From positions 62,001 through 126,000 of the forward strand of contig CASEYW010000034.1 of NCBI GenBank assembly GCA_949292215.1: a DNA stretch of 64,000 nt, written 5' to 3'. Origin of the DNA: an uncultured bacterium (lineage in GTDB: Bacteria; Verrucomicrobiota; Lentisphaeria; Victivallales; UBA1829). The position numbers were made by a program, and so were the translations under genes. Below, in pieces: positions 1 to 8,994 of the stretch; within the stretch, counting starts at the first letter, position 1; each line of letters begins with the position of its first letter. Below the pieces are notes generated by a model. That model worked only from the letters and a program-made list of their open reading frames with translations. It was not told the origin of the DNA and ran no database searches.

Positions 1-2
1 TG

Positions 3-791
3 ATCACGATTGCGCCGGCCTATCAGGAACATCTTGCGATGCTGAAGGATGTCAAGGTTCCGTACATCGTATTTGCCGGAAGTTTCCCGAAAGAGAAAGA
101 GGTTATCGCCGCCAAGGAGACGGGAGCGAAAGTGCTCTGCTTCGCCTCGACCATCTCCATCGCGGAACGAATGATCAAATTCGGAGCAGACGCCATCATT
201 CTGGAAGGCAGTGAAGCCGGCGGACACATCGGGCATGTCTCCTCCGTGGTTCTCATGCAGCAGGTGCTGTTCCGTTTCGCAGACCAGATTCCGATGTTCT
301 GTGCAGGCGGCATCGCGACCGGAAAAATGATCGCTCATACCCTTTTGATGGGCGCAGCCGGGGCCCAGCTTGGAACCCGTTTCGTCATGACTGAAGAGTG
401 CAAGGCCCATCCGAAATTCAAGGAAGTGTTCAGCAAAGCCAATGCCCGTGACGCCATTGCAACGCCGCAGTTCGATTCGAAACTTCCCGTTGTCTCCGTC
501 CGTTCGCTCAAGAACAAGGGGATGGAACAGTTTGGCAAACTCCAGCTCAGCCTTCTCAAACAGCTTGAAACGGGGGAGATTCACCGTCAGGAGGCACAGG
601 AGCAGGTGGAACGCTTCTGGGTCGGCGCGCTCCGCAAGGCGGTTGTTGAAGGAGATGTGGACCACGGCTCTCTGATGGCGGGACAGTCCGTCGGACTTGT
701 CGATAAAATTGTTCCGATCCGGGACCTGATCCACGAACTCGTAACGGATGCTGAAAAAGAGCTCGAACTCGTCAAATCGAAGCTCGGCTGA
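3..791 (+). CDS. NAD(P)H-dependent flavin oxidoreductase, FabK / nitronate monooxygenase family (5' truncated)
   Basis: The reading frame is open from the left edge of the window, so the N-terminus lies outside; about 262 residues are visible. The family consists of FMN-binding TIM barrels that act either as enoyl-ACP reductase II (FabK, last step of fatty acid elongation) or as nitronate monooxygenases. The diagnostic stretch EAGGHIGH is present, followed by the FMN-phosphate-binding pattern CAGGIATG and then GAAGAQLGTRF. These are typical of the barrel C-terminal half. The stop is 5 nt before the next ATG, so the ABC exporter gene is probably co-transcribed. FabK is slightly preferred over nitronate monooxygenase, but the missing N-terminus prevents a decision. 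Confidence 0.85.
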   Translation: MTIAPAYQEHLAMLKDVKVPYIVFAGSFPKEKEVIAAKETGAKVLCFASTISIAERMIKFGADAIILEGSEAGGHIGHVSSVVLMQQVLFRFADQIPMFCAGGIATGKMIAHTLLMGAAGAQLGTRFVMTEECKAHPKFKEVFSKANARDAIATPQFDSKLPVVSVRSLKNKGMEQFGKLQLSLLKQLETGEIHRQEAQEQVERFWVGALRKAVVEGDVDHGSLMAGQSVGLVDKIVPIRDLIHELVTDAEKELELVKSKLG

Positions 792-796
792 AATCC

Positions 797-2560
797 ATGC
801 GGGAACCCGGTAAAAAACCATCCTTCACGGATGCGTGGCGCAACGTCAAGGTCTTTGTCTCCTACTACAAACCGTACAAAGTCCTGGCGGCGGCTGATCT
901 GGTCTCAATCCTGGCGCAGTCAGGGTTGACGATCCTTCTGCCGATGGTCGTTTACCGGGTTTTCAATGATTATCTGCCGCAGATGGACCTCCGGAAACTC
1001 CTGATTGCGGCAGCTCTCCTGTTCGTTCTGACCGCACTCATCAGCGGTGCGGAATACGTGAGTCTGCGCTGGGGCCACATCCTCGGAGCCCGCATGGAAG
1101 CCGATATGCGGAGGGATATCTTTTCGCATATCCAGAAACTTTCCTTCAACTATTTCGACCGCACCAAAACGGGACACATCATGTCCCGTATCTCCAATGA
1201 CCTGACCATGCTTGCGGAGACGGCGCACCATGCGCCGGAAGACCTGCTTATCTCGACATTGACTCTGACGGGCGCATTCATTGTCATGTTCAGCATCAAT
1301 CCGCTGCTGGCGGCAATTACACTGATTCCCCTCCCCTTCATCATCGTATGGGGATCGATTTTCCAGACGCGGATGCGCCGGGGATTCCGCAGTGTACGGG
1401 AAAAAATCGCAGAGATCAATCGAAGCGTGGAGAACTCCATTCAGGGAGTCCGGGAGGTCAAATCCTTCACAAACGAGGGAATGGAGATCACAAAATTCAA
1501 AAAAGTGAATGTTTCGTTTCTTTCCGCAAAGGAAGAGGTCTATTCCACGCTGGCATCCTTCCACGCGGGGGAAAAATTCCTGATGCAGTCCTACTCGCTT
1601 CTTTTCATTGGCGCCGGTGCACTTCTTGCATATTACGAAAAAGCGGATATTCCACAGATCATCGCTTTCTTCATGTATTCCCGCTATATCACGATGCCGA
1701 TGATGAGAGCGCTCAGTTTCACGGAACAGTTTCAGCAGGCGTCCTCGGCGTTTGAACGGTTTCAGGAAGTCATGCTGGAAAATCCTGATCTCAAGGATGC
1801 TCCGGACGCAGTGGCTCCGGACAGAATCCGCGGAACCATCCGCTTCAATGATGTTTCGTTTTCATACCCGTCGCGTCCGGATTCGGATGTGATCGACCAT
1901 GTCTCCTTTGAAGTGAAAGCGGGGACTACGGTAGCTCTTGTCGGAGAATCCGGTGCAGGAAAGTCCACGATTGCATCGCTGATTCCGCGCTTCTACGACG
2001 TCTCCGGAGGAAGCATTGAAATCGACGGCATCGATGTCCGGAAATACCGGCAGAGAGATCTGCGCGCCCGGATCGGCATTGTCCAGCAGTCGGCATTTCT
2101 GTTCGACGCATCCATCCGCGACAATATTCTCTTCGGGCGGCCCGGAGCTTCGGAAGAGGAGGTTGTTGAAGCCGCACGCGAAGCCAATGTTCTGAATTTC
2201 GTTTCCACCCTTCCGGAAGGGCTCGACACACAAACCGGTGAACGCGGTGTGAAACTTTCCGGCGGACAGCGTCAGCGCATCTCCATTGCACGCGTCTTCC
2301 TGAAAAATCCACCGATCCTTATTTTTGACGAAGCCACCAGCGCTCTCGACAACGAATCGGAAGAGCTGGTCCGTCAGTCCATGGAAACGCTCTGCAAGGG
2401 CAGAACCGCAATCATCATTGCACACCGGCTTTCCACCGTGAAACACGTGGATCTGATCTACTGTCTCAAAAATGGACGTCTGATCGAAAGCGGTTCCCAC
2501 GCGGAACTCATCGCGAAAAACGGCTACTACAAAAAACTTTACGACATGCACTCCTTCTGA
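797..2560 (+). CDS. ABC exporter, fused permease and ATPase (MsbA-like)
   Basis: This 587-residue half-transporter has an N-terminal six-helix membrane domain (about residues 25-310), followed by a nucleotide-binding domain. Walker A GESGAGKST is near residue 382, the signature LSGGQRQR near 487, Walker B ILIFDEATSALD near 507, and the switch histidine lies in AHRLST. This is the layout of type IV ABC exporters such as MsbA or lipid and drug exporters, which act as dimers in the inner membrane. It starts 5 nt after the FabK-like gene, which suggests a lipid-related operon and makes lipid A or lipid flipping a reasonable guess. The substrate cannot be read from the sequence, and a drug or peptide exporter is equally possible. 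Confidence 0.88.
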   Translation: MREPGKKPSFTDAWRNVKVFVSYYKPYKVLAAADLVSILAQSGLTILLPMVVYRVFNDYLPQMDLRKLLIAAALLFVLTALISGAEYVSLRWGHILGARMEADMRRDIFSHIQKLSFNYFDRTKTGHIMSRISNDLTMLAETAHHAPEDLLISTLTLTGAFIVMFSINPLLAAITLIPLPFIIVWGSIFQTRMRRGFRSVREKIAEINRSVENSIQGVREVKSFTNEGMEITKFKKVNVSFLSAKEEVYSTLASFHAGEKFLMQSYSLLFIGAGALLAYYEKADIPQIIAFFMYSRYITMPMMRALSFTEQFQQASSAFERFQEVMLENPDLKDAPDAVAPDRIRGTIRFNDVSFSYPSRPDSDVIDHVSFEVKAGTTVALVGESGAGKSTIASLIPRFYDVSGGSIEIDGIDVRKYRQRDLRARIGIVQQSAFLFDASIRDNILFGRPGASEEEVVEAAREANVLNFVSTLPEGLDTQTGERGVKLSGGQRQRISIARVFLKNPPILIFDEATSALDNESEELVRQSMETLCKGRTAIIIAHRLSTVKHVDLIYCLKNGRLIESGSHAELIAKNGYYKKLYDMHSF

Positions 2561-2611
2561 GCCGCACTTCCGGAATTCTTCTTCCTGAACGATCTGAAAT
2601 CTTTAAAAAAG

Positions 2612-2646
2612 ATAGTGACACAGTATTGTTGTTCATGTGCCACTAT
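2612..2646. promoter_or_regulatory. Inverted repeat, candidate operator of the regulator gene at 2697
   Basis: Arms ATAGTGACACA (2612-2622) and TGTGCCACTAT (2636-2646) are reverse complements with one mismatch, separated by 13 nt. The repeat covers the -35 element and the promoter spacer upstream of the regulator gene. This is where an autorepressor would bind. The binding protein is inferred from position only. Confidence 0.6.
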
Positions 2647-2654
2647 GATATAAT
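2626..2654 (+). promoter_or_regulatory. Sigma70-type promoter of cassette 1
   Basis: TTGTTG (2626-2631), 17 nt spacer, then a perfect TATAAT (2649-2654). The start codon at 2697 lies about 36 nt after the predicted transcription start. A Shine-Dalgarno sequence (AGGAAGG) precedes the ATG. Confidence 0.65.
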
Positions 2655-2696
2655 ATAAAGATATAAAGACACAGCACTTCAAAAAATCAGGAAGGA

Positions 2697-3773
2697 ATGA
2701 TGCCGAAAGACATTCAGAAAAACATCAACGATCTTTATGGCACACTGGTCATGGAACTGGATCGTTTTTCCCGTGGAGAGCAGTTTCACTCCATCCGCGA
2801 ACTGATCCAGAAGCATCACGTTTCGCGCAGGGTTGTTGAAAAAACGCTTGCCCGTCTGGAAGAAGACGGCCAGATTGCCATCGAGCCGGCCAACGGAATC
2901 TACGTCAGCCGGAACCGCGATAAAACAACCCATACGGTTGCCTGCGTCCACTGCGACTGGCCTGCGGAATACTGGCAGAATCTTGACTCCGCTATCGAAG
3001 CGGAACTCCAGAAACACGCGGGATACCGTTTCACCCGGGCATTTTTCGAACCGAATTCAGGACAGGACTATCTGAAACTCCTGAATTCCCTTCAGTGCGA
3101 CGTGATTTTATTCACCTTCCCGGTTCACCGTTTCTCCCAGCAGGAGATTGCTTCCATTCTGAACGTAAAAACCCCGATTGTTTTTCTGGAGAACAATCTG
3201 CTCTGCGACGGAATCAACGCGATCGACTCCCAGCCGGAATACTCAGGAATGACTGCGGCAGAGTGCCTGATCCGAAACGGACACCGGAAACTTGCCCTGA
3301 TCCTTTCCGAACCATGGAGCGTCGGAGATGAACGACGCAACAGCGGTTTCCTGAATTATGCACGCCTGAACGGAATCGAACCGCAGATCCTCGACTGCCA
3401 TATCGAAAGCGGAGAGGCTTCCTGCAGCAAAGTGTTCGACAGCATTCTGGACTACCTTCAGCGGAATGGTCCAACCTTCACTGGCTGTTTCACAATGAGC
3501 GACTATTCCGCGCTCGGAGTCATCAGCGCCATCAAAGAATACGGACTGCGTGTTCCCGACGACATCAGTATCATCGGAGAAGCCGGAATTCCAAGCAGCG
3601 CATTCTTCGATCCGCCGCTGACAACCATTGCTCATGATACAAAAAAACGGGCAATAGTCATCACAGAAGGCATTCTCGAACTGCTCTCCGGTGGAACCTT
3701 CGGCATCCGGACAGTCCCGACAAAACTGATTGAACGCAAATCTGTCAAAAACATAACAGGAGAAAACAAATGA
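2697..3773 (+). CDS. GntR-type winged-helix regulator with LacI-like sugar-binding domain
   Basis: The 358-residue protein begins with a GntR-like winged helix (about residues 8-75, with [20 protein letters not shown] as recognition region). It continues with a periplasmic-binding-protein type 1 domain related to LacI/GalR (about 80-350; [10 protein letters not shown] is the typical late strand). Such proteins bind DNA in the cytoplasm and release it, or bind it, on sensing a sugar. The start is supported by AGGAAGG just upstream and by the promoter at 2626. The stop overlaps the next start as ATGA, so the pseudopilin is translationally coupled. It probably controls cassette 1, including itself, through the inverted repeat at 2612-2646. 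The ligand is unknown. Confidence 0.85.
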   Translation: MMPKDIQKNINDLYGTLVMELDRFSRGEQFHSIRELIQKHHVSRRVVEKTLARLEEDGQIAIEPANGIYVSRNRDKTTHTVACVHCDWPAEYWQNLDSAIEAELQKHAGYRFTRAFFEPNSGQDYLKLLNSLQCDVILFTFPVHRFSQQEIASILNVKTPIVFLENNLLCDGINAIDSQPEYSGMTAAECLIRNGHRKLALILSEPWSVGDERRNSGFLNYARLNGIEPQILDCHIESGEASCSKVFDSILDYLQRNGPTFTGCFTMSDYSALGVISAIKEYGLRVPDDISIIGEAGIPSSAFFDPPLTTIAHDTKKRAIVITEGILELLSGGTFGIRTVPTKLIERKSVKNITGENK

Positions 3774-4498
3774 AACTCGCGCGGAACCATTTCACATTAA
3801 TAGAGCTTCTCGTCGTAATTGCGATCATCGCAATTCTGGCCGCCATTCTGCTTCCGGCACTTCAGTCGGCCAGAGAGAAAGCGAACAGCATCCGCTGTGT
3901 CAACAATCTCTCCCAGCTGATGAAGGGGGAGCACCTTTACGCGGCTGACTTTGATGATTTTATCTATTTTGTCTCCAAGATCAACGGCTCCGTCATATAC
4001 TGGACGGATATGCTGAAAAGCCGTCAGAAATACGTTCCCAACGGAAAAGTCTATGCCTGCCCCTCAAATCCGAATTCTCCGAAAGACTACGACGGCTGGA
4101 AAACCTACGGCATGTACCGCGCAGGAAAATCGGGAGTCGACGGATACGGCGATACCGACTGGCAGAATAATACATCCAAAAATGGAGACTTCGTCATCCG
4201 GATCACGGGAGACAGTGAATTCCTCGGCTACAAACTGAACCGGATGAAAAATGCCACCGGACTCGTCATGATTACCGACTCCATCAATGTCAATACCGGC
4301 AATCCCATTCCGCAGTGGAAGCCCGGCTGGTTTCTTGATGACAACAGCGGAATCCATACCATTCACAAAGGCAGAGCCAACGTTGCATTCGCCGATGGAC
4401 ACACCGCCGGCATGACCGCCTATCAATTGCGCTACAACACAACCCTGCCCATCAAATGTACCTATACAGAGTATAAAAAACAACTTTGCCTCTGGTAA
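3770..4498 (+). CDS. Pseudopilin-like protein, prepilin-type N-terminus with H-X9-DG motif (cassette 1)
   Basis: The N-terminus [20 protein letters not shown] is a short positively charged leader, followed by the prepilin peptidase site and the hydrophobic pilin helix (residues 8-27). Cleavage would expose the Phe for methylation. Near the C-terminus the family motif H-X9-DG is exact (H starts HKGRANVAF, then ADG). The rest is a globular, Trp- and Tyr-rich domain, 242 residues in all. Proteins of this type are abundant in Lentisphaerae and Planctomycetes and their role is unresolved. Here the gene overlaps the regulator by 4 nt and precedes a secreted glycosidase by 16 nt. A surface role in glycan binding or enzyme display is inferred, not shown. 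Confidence 0.85.
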   Translation: MKLARNHFTLIELLVVIAIIAILAAILLPALQSAREKANSIRCVNNLSQLMKGEHLYAADFDDFIYFVSKINGSVIYWTDMLKSRQKYVPNGKVYACPSNPNSPKDYDGWKTYGMYRAGKSGVDGYGDTDWQNNTSKNGDFVIRITGDSEFLGYKLNRMKNATGLVMITDSINVNTGNPIPQWKPGWFLDDNSGIHTIHKGRANVAFADGHTAGMTAYQLRYNTTLPIKCTYTEYKKQLCLW

Positions 4499-4514
4499 CA
4501 GAAAGGATTCACCC

Positions 4515-6386
4515 ATGCGTTTTTCCACAATTTCTGCCTTGCTCGCCATGATTCTTCTGCCTGGCTTTTTCCTGAACGCTGCGGAAAAGCCCGCAACCAT
4601 CGGCTCTCCATACGGCATCTGTGCCCATCTGAACCGATGGGAATACGACAGGATGCCGCAGGAACTCGAACTCATGAAAAAAGCGGGCATCCGTCATGTC
4701 CGAACCGATCTCGACTGGAATCAGGTCGAAAAAACAAAAGGAAACTGGAACTTCGAGCGCTGGGACGCCTTCGTCAAAGAAGCAGAGAAACAGGGAATCT
4801 CGATTCTGCCGATTCTCGGAGGAATGCAGCCCCGCTGGGCTTCCCCCCTCATCAAACACATGGACGACTGGAACACCTATCTGAAAACGGTTCTTGCCCG
4901 CTATCCCGGCCTCACTTACTGGGAAGTCGTCAATGAACCGAATCTCGGGGAGTTTTCCAATCCGGAAACCTATGCCCCCTTTCTGACGAAAAGTTTCCGG
5001 ACCATCAAAAACGCCCGGCAGACGGCAACCGTTCTGACTGGCGGCTGGGCGGATATCCCCCTTCCCTATCTTGACCGGATGCTGAAGTCCGGCGGCGCCG
5101 GAGGCTTCGATATTATGAACGTCCATCCGTACTATTGGAAAACCTATCCGGAAGGATCGCTCGCCCATGAACTGAATCAGCTCAAAAAGCTGATCGCAAA
5201 ATACGGCCCGGAGAAAAAAATCTGGATCACGGAAACGGGGTATGCCACGGCAACCGCCATGGACATGCGGAAAACCACTGCGGCTGTTCTGAAAAAACTG
5301 AATCTGGACCGGGATTCCATCCCTGTCGTCCTGATCTGCGATGATGAGTTCCAGTATTATTCCGAAGGAATCAACATCGACCGCAAAAAATTTTTCTTCT
5401 CAAACCGGAACTTTCATGAGATTTCTCTCAAACAACTCGGGACCCTCAATCCCAGCACCTATCCTCTGCTCATGCTCTCCGTGACCGAAGGCTTCCCGAT
5501 GGCTTATGCAAAAGAGCTCCTCGCCTATGTAAAAAACGGCGGCACTGTCCTGATCCCCGGCGGAGGCATTCCCCTCTACTACAATTTCCGCAAACAAAAC
5601 GGAGCCATCGTTCGGGATTCTGCCCCGGATTCCATTCAGAAAATGTTTCATATCGCGTGGGATGCCTGGTGGATCAATCCCAAAGCACCCAAGGGAACGC
5701 AAATTCAGAAAACGTCTTCCGAATTCGGGAATCTTGAGTTCCCGCGAAATGCGGCTCGCTTTCTCTCCGATCGCAATCTCAAACCGGGCGACAAACTGAT
5801 CCCAATCGTTACGGCATATTCCAAAGACAAATCCTATTCCGCTCCGGTGGCAGCGATTTATAAGCTCAACAGTGACCTGAAGGGAAATCTCATCGTCTTC
5901 ACCTGGGCAGAATATACGGAATCCGTTCCAAAGGAGACACAGGCAAAACTTCTGCCGCGAACCATTCTGATTGCGCTGAGCAGCGGGGTTGAAAAAGTCT
6001 TCTGGTACAATTTCCGCTCCATGGGGACATCTCCTAACGCCAGGGAACACCATTTCGGAATCGTTGAACGGGATCTGACTCCAAAACCAGCCTTTCATGC
6101 CTACAGAACTTTGACAGAGCAGTGTCCGCCGAAATCCACCCGACCGATCCTGAAAAGAAAAGGCTCCCTGTATCTTGCCGCATGGACCAGACCGGATGGT
6201 GGAAACACTTACGCTGTCTGGCGTCTCCGCGGCAGCGGCGATGTGAAAATGCACATCACCGGGAACCTCAGGGAAATCAAAAATCATCTCGGCGGGAAAC
6301 AGACAATGAAAAACGGCGTTCTGCAGCTCTCCGACGGTCCCATCTATCTGAACGGAGACCGAACTCTTTCAGTCAGCTTCAAGTGA
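4515..6386 (+). CDS. Secreted clan GH-A glycoside hydrolase (GH39-like) with C-terminal GATase-like region
   Basis: A 623-residue protein with signal peptide (residues 1-23, cleavage after FFLNA). Residues 35-260 form a TIM-barrel glycosidase. The acid/base is Glu141 in VVNEPN and the nucleophile is Glu240 in ITETGY, both typical of clan GH-A and closest to GH39-type xylosidases or glucosidases. After the barrel, about residues 265-350 look like a class I glutamine-amidotransferase fold (VVLICDDEFQYY, LLMLSVTEGFP, GGTVLIPGGG), as seen in beta-galactosidase trimerisation domains; this part is unusual here. A beta-sandwich-like tail follows. It is the enzyme of cassette 1, 16 nt after the pseudopilin and followed by a strong terminator. 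Substrate unknown. Confidence 0.8.
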   Translation: MRFSTISALLAMILLPGFFLNAAEKPATIGSPYGICAHLNRWEYDRMPQELELMKKAGIRHVRTDLDWNQVEKTKGNWNFERWDAFVKEAEKQGISILPILGGMQPRWASPLIKHMDDWNTYLKTVLARYPGLTYWEVVNEPNLGEFSNPETYAPFLTKSFRTIKNARQTATVLTGGWADIPLPYLDRMLKSGGAGGFDIMNVHPYYWKTYPEGSLAHELNQLKKLIAKYGPEKKIWITETGYATATAMDMRKTTAAVLKKLNLDRDSIPVVLICDDEFQYYSEGINIDRKKFFFSNRNFHEISLKQLGTLNPSTYPLLMLSVTEGFPMAYAKELLAYVKNGGTVLIPGGGIPLYYNFRKQNGAIVRDSAPDSIQKMFHIAWDAWWINPKAPKGTQIQKTSSEFGNLEFPRNAARFLSDRNLKPGDKLIPIVTAYSKDKSYSAPVAAIYKLNSDLKGNLIVFTWAEYTESVPKETQAKLLPRTILIALSSGVEKVFWYNFRSMGTSPNAREHHFGIVERDLTPKPAFHAYRTLTEQCPPKSTRPILKRKGSLYLAAWTRPDGGNTYAVWRLRGSGDVKMHITGNLREIKNHLGGKQTMKNGVLQLSDGPIYLNGDRTLSVSFK

Positions 6387-6394
6387 ATGTACCC

Positions 6395-6440
6395 GGGGAG
6401 GAACGCCGGAACCGGCCTCCTCCCCCTTTCCTTTTCTTTG
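6395..6440 (+). terminator. Intrinsic terminator of cassette 1
   Basis: Stem GGGGAGGA (6395-6402) pairs with TCCTCCCC (6418-6425), with an inner GCCGG/CCGGC helix. A T-rich run (CTTTCCTTTTCTTTG) follows. It sits 8 nt after the glycosidase stop, between convergent genes. Confidence 0.75.
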
Positions 6441-6441
6441 C

Positions 6442-8337
6442 CTACAAGGTCGGACGGAACACGGCTGAGCCGCGGGCAAAATCCAGGCTCTCCAGATAGA
6501 GAAAAATGAAATCTCCCGGCTTCGGCGGACGCTTCGTATGGCGGCGCAGATAACGCGACGGCACAAATCCGCGCATTCCGTACTCCGGAATATCACAGAT
6601 CATTCCCTGCGATGAAATCTTCACGACGACCGCTTCATACAGTTTTGCACTCTCCAATGCGTTTTGTGACTGGAGATAGTGCATTTTCATCCGGTCATTG
6701 GCAGCGAAGTATGCTTCATCGTTTCTCTCCTCCAGTTTTGAGCACTCTCTTGCGACCGCCTCGAGATTCTTTTTGGAGTGCAGGCGGGATTTCGCCGCAA
6801 GCGCATGGAGCTGCTGGTGCAGTACCAGATCCGGATAACGCCGGATCGGACTGGTAAAATGGGAGTAACGAGTCTTTCCCAATCCGTAATGAAGCCCCGG
6901 TTCCGGGGAATAGGAGGCTCTCTGCATGGCACGCAGAAAAGCGGAAGTGATCACACTCTTCCGGTGGTCGTCCGGGAGAGTGTCGAGAAACTCATTGCAG
7001 ACTGACCGGTTCATGAGATCCCCCGGCATCCGCTTAAGAATCGTTGAAGCGAAAAGACAGAACTCCTCCAGCTTTTCGGCATCGGGTTCCGGGTGAATCC
7101 GGTAAAGTCCGGCGAACGGTTTCAGGGAGATCTCCTCCGCAACAGCGCTGTTGGCGGCAAGCATACACTCCTCCACAAGCTGATCGGAATTCTTCTGAAT
7201 CCGTCGTTCGAGTCCGAGAATCTGTTTGGTCTGTTCGTCGCAGAGGACGCGGACATCCGGAGTTTCCAGTTCGAGGAACTGTTCCAGCTTTTTGCGTCGA
7301 GTCCGCATTTTCGCCGTTGCCCGCGCGAGAGAAGCAACAGCCTTTTTCAGCGGAGCACTCCAGGCTGCGGGCGCATTTCCTTCGATCGCCTCCTGCACCT
7401 CGTCATAATTCAGACGGGCCTTGACAACGATCTTCGAAAACATCCGTTCCGCAGAAAGGATCGCACCGTCGCGCTTGCGTACCTTCAGCAGAACAGAGTG
7501 AGCAAGCGATTCACGACCGGCGGCAAGACTGATCTTCGAGGTCAGCGTCCGGGGCAGCATCGGGCGGAACATGCCGGGGATATAAGAAGAGAATCCGCGC
7601 TTGCGCGCCTCCTTGTCAAATTTTGTTCCAGGACGGATGTAAGCGGCAACATCCGCGATATGCACACCGATCCGCCACTCCCGTGAAGAAAGATCTTCTA
7701 TAGAAACAGCGTCGTCGAAATCCTTTGCATCTTTCGGGTCGATGGTAATCGCGAAACAGGAAGTCAGATCAGCACGTTCCGGACAATCTGCGGGATTCAG
7801 TTTCAGCGCGGCTTTCTCCTCTTCAGCGGAATAGGGGCCCGGCAAATCGAATTCGCGTGCGACTGCCAGGAGATCCCCCTGTACGGTCCCGGCTTTGTCG
7901 AGAGCTTCCTCCACGGAGCCGCGCAGGGCCTCGGTATGTTTCGAACCGTTTTTCAGCAGACGCAAATTGACCCAGTCTCCGCGTTTAGCCCCTTTCAGAG
8001 AACCGCTGACTTTGAGTTCCTGAGAAATATTACGGTTCAATGGCCGCGCCGTGTGGTTGTCGAGAAGCTGGCAGACCATGAATTCGCGTCCGCGGTGAAG
8101 GATCTTTGCAATTCTGCCGACGGGGCCGCGTTCATCTTTTTCGTAAGTGATTTCCGCTTCGACCGTGTCACCGTCGAGAGCACCGTTCATCGCGGACGGC
8201 GGAATAAAAACCTCCTCCTCTTCCGTGTTGACAAAACCGAATCCCCCGGCTGCCGTGGACAAAACTCCGGTCACGGTTTTCAAGACTCTGTTTCTGCGTT
8301 TCTCCTTGCGCTCCAGCCGACGTGATCGTTTCCCCAT
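6442..8337 (-). CDS. rnr: Ribonuclease R (RNB-family 3'-5' exoribonuclease)
   Basis: A protein of 631 residues, shorter than E. coli RNase R (about 800) but within the range of compact RNB nucleases. Order: cold-shock-like OB fold at the N-terminus (GVLSTAAGGFGFV), then a second OB region. The RNB catalytic domain contains the metal-binding pattern DPKDAKDFDDA (four acidic residues). A C-terminal S1 domain (VVVKISSQGM) ends the protein. It degrades structured RNA processively. The longest frame starts at 8394, but the start at 8337 (MGKRSRR) is preferred, because CAGGAGA lies 8 nt upstream and the extra 19 residues lack family resemblance. A 12-bp palindrome at 8352-8363 precedes the gene. 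Confidence 0.9.
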   Translation of the reverse strand: MGKRSRRLERKEKRRNRVLKTVTGVLSTAAGGFGFVNTEEEEVFIPPSAMNGALDGDTVEAEITYEKDERGPVGRIAKILHRGREFMVCQLLDNHTARPLNRNISQELKVSGSLKGAKRGDWVNLRLLKNGSKHTEALRGSVEEALDKAGTVQGDLLAVAREFDLPGPYSAEEEKAALKLNPADCPERADLTSCFAITIDPKDAKDFDDAVSIEDLSSREWRIGVHIADVAAYIRPGTKFDKEARKRGFSSYIPGMFRPMLPRTLTSKISLAAGRESLAHSVLLKVRKRDGAILSAERMFSKIVVKARLNYDEVQEAIEGNAPAAWSAPLKKAVASLARATAKMRTRRKKLEQFLELETPDVRVLCDEQTKQILGLERRIQKNSDQLVEECMLAANSAVAEEISLKPFAGLYRIHPEPDAEKLEEFCLFASTILKRMPGDLMNRSVCNEFLDTLPDDHRKSVITSAFLRAMQRASYSPEPGLHYGLGKTRYSHFTSPIRRYPDLVLHQQLHALAAKSRLHSKKNLEAVARECSKLEERNDEAYFAANDRMKMHYLQSQNALESAKLYEAVVVKISSQGMICDIPEYGMRGFVPSRYLRRHTKRPPKPGDFIFLYLESLDFARGSAVFRPTL

Positions 8338-8351
8338 AGTGACTATCTCCT

Positions 8352-8363
8352 GTAACACGTTAC
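8352..8363. promoter_or_regulatory. Short palindrome upstream of rnr
   Basis: GTAACACGTTAC is a 5+2+5 palindrome, 14 nt before the rnr start and overlapping the likely 5' leader. It could be an operator or chance; no regulator is identified. Confidence 0.25.
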
Positions 8364-8394
8364 TATAACTTGACGCATCCGGCTGTATTTTCAA

Positions 8395-8994
8395 ATCGAA
8401 TCAGTAAAATATCCGCAAAAAAGCGGCATTTCTCTGTTCCGCAACGACATGTACAATCCGAAAATGCGGAAAACGTTCTAAGAATATATCCCGATTAGCA
8501 CCTCCTTTTTCAATGAAAATACTTGCGGACACTTGAATCAATGATTCATATGCCCGACTCGCCTTTTCGTATCTGACACGCAAATTCCGGAATGGATGGA
8601 AGCAGGAATGAAGGACCTCAACAATTCAGCGACATGCGTGAAATCCGTCCTGAACGGCCATCGAATCTTCCCCTAGGGGACGTAAGCAAAGTTCATCGCG
8701 GCAAGTTCACTGGATTTCTGCTTTTTTGCCAGAGTTATCCTGCATCAGCACAAAGATTCAGGGTTGTCCGAACACGAGTCCGGCGAATTCTGTTCTTCAA
8801 AAAGCGGCTTCCACAATTTCTCAGCCATCTATAACTCTCCTTGATTCAGGAGAGAGGAGATAATCTGATAAAACATTCCGGATGATTTGCTGAAGATCAA
8901 AAAAGAAACATCCGGAAATTTCCGGCAAGGAACTTTCCTGAGGAAATGGCGTCAGACAAAATCGAAGAACATGGCAAAAAAGAGAGAAAAAGAG
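8395..8994. other. 600 bp without a recognisable gene; possible small or decayed minus-strand ORFs
   Basis: No frame here gives a protein with family resemblance. On the minus strand an ATG at 8829 is preceded by AAGGAG with 9 nt spacing and opens a 27-codon frame (MAEKLWKPLFEEQNSPDS...) that stops at 8746. Further short open stretches follow downstream in shifted frames (ending near 8617 and, from 8583, at 8401). This may be a decayed gene or simply spacer. A perfect 6-bp inverted repeat (CTCTCC/GGAGAG, 8835-8854) overlaps that ribosome binding site. I assign no function. Confidence 0.3.
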
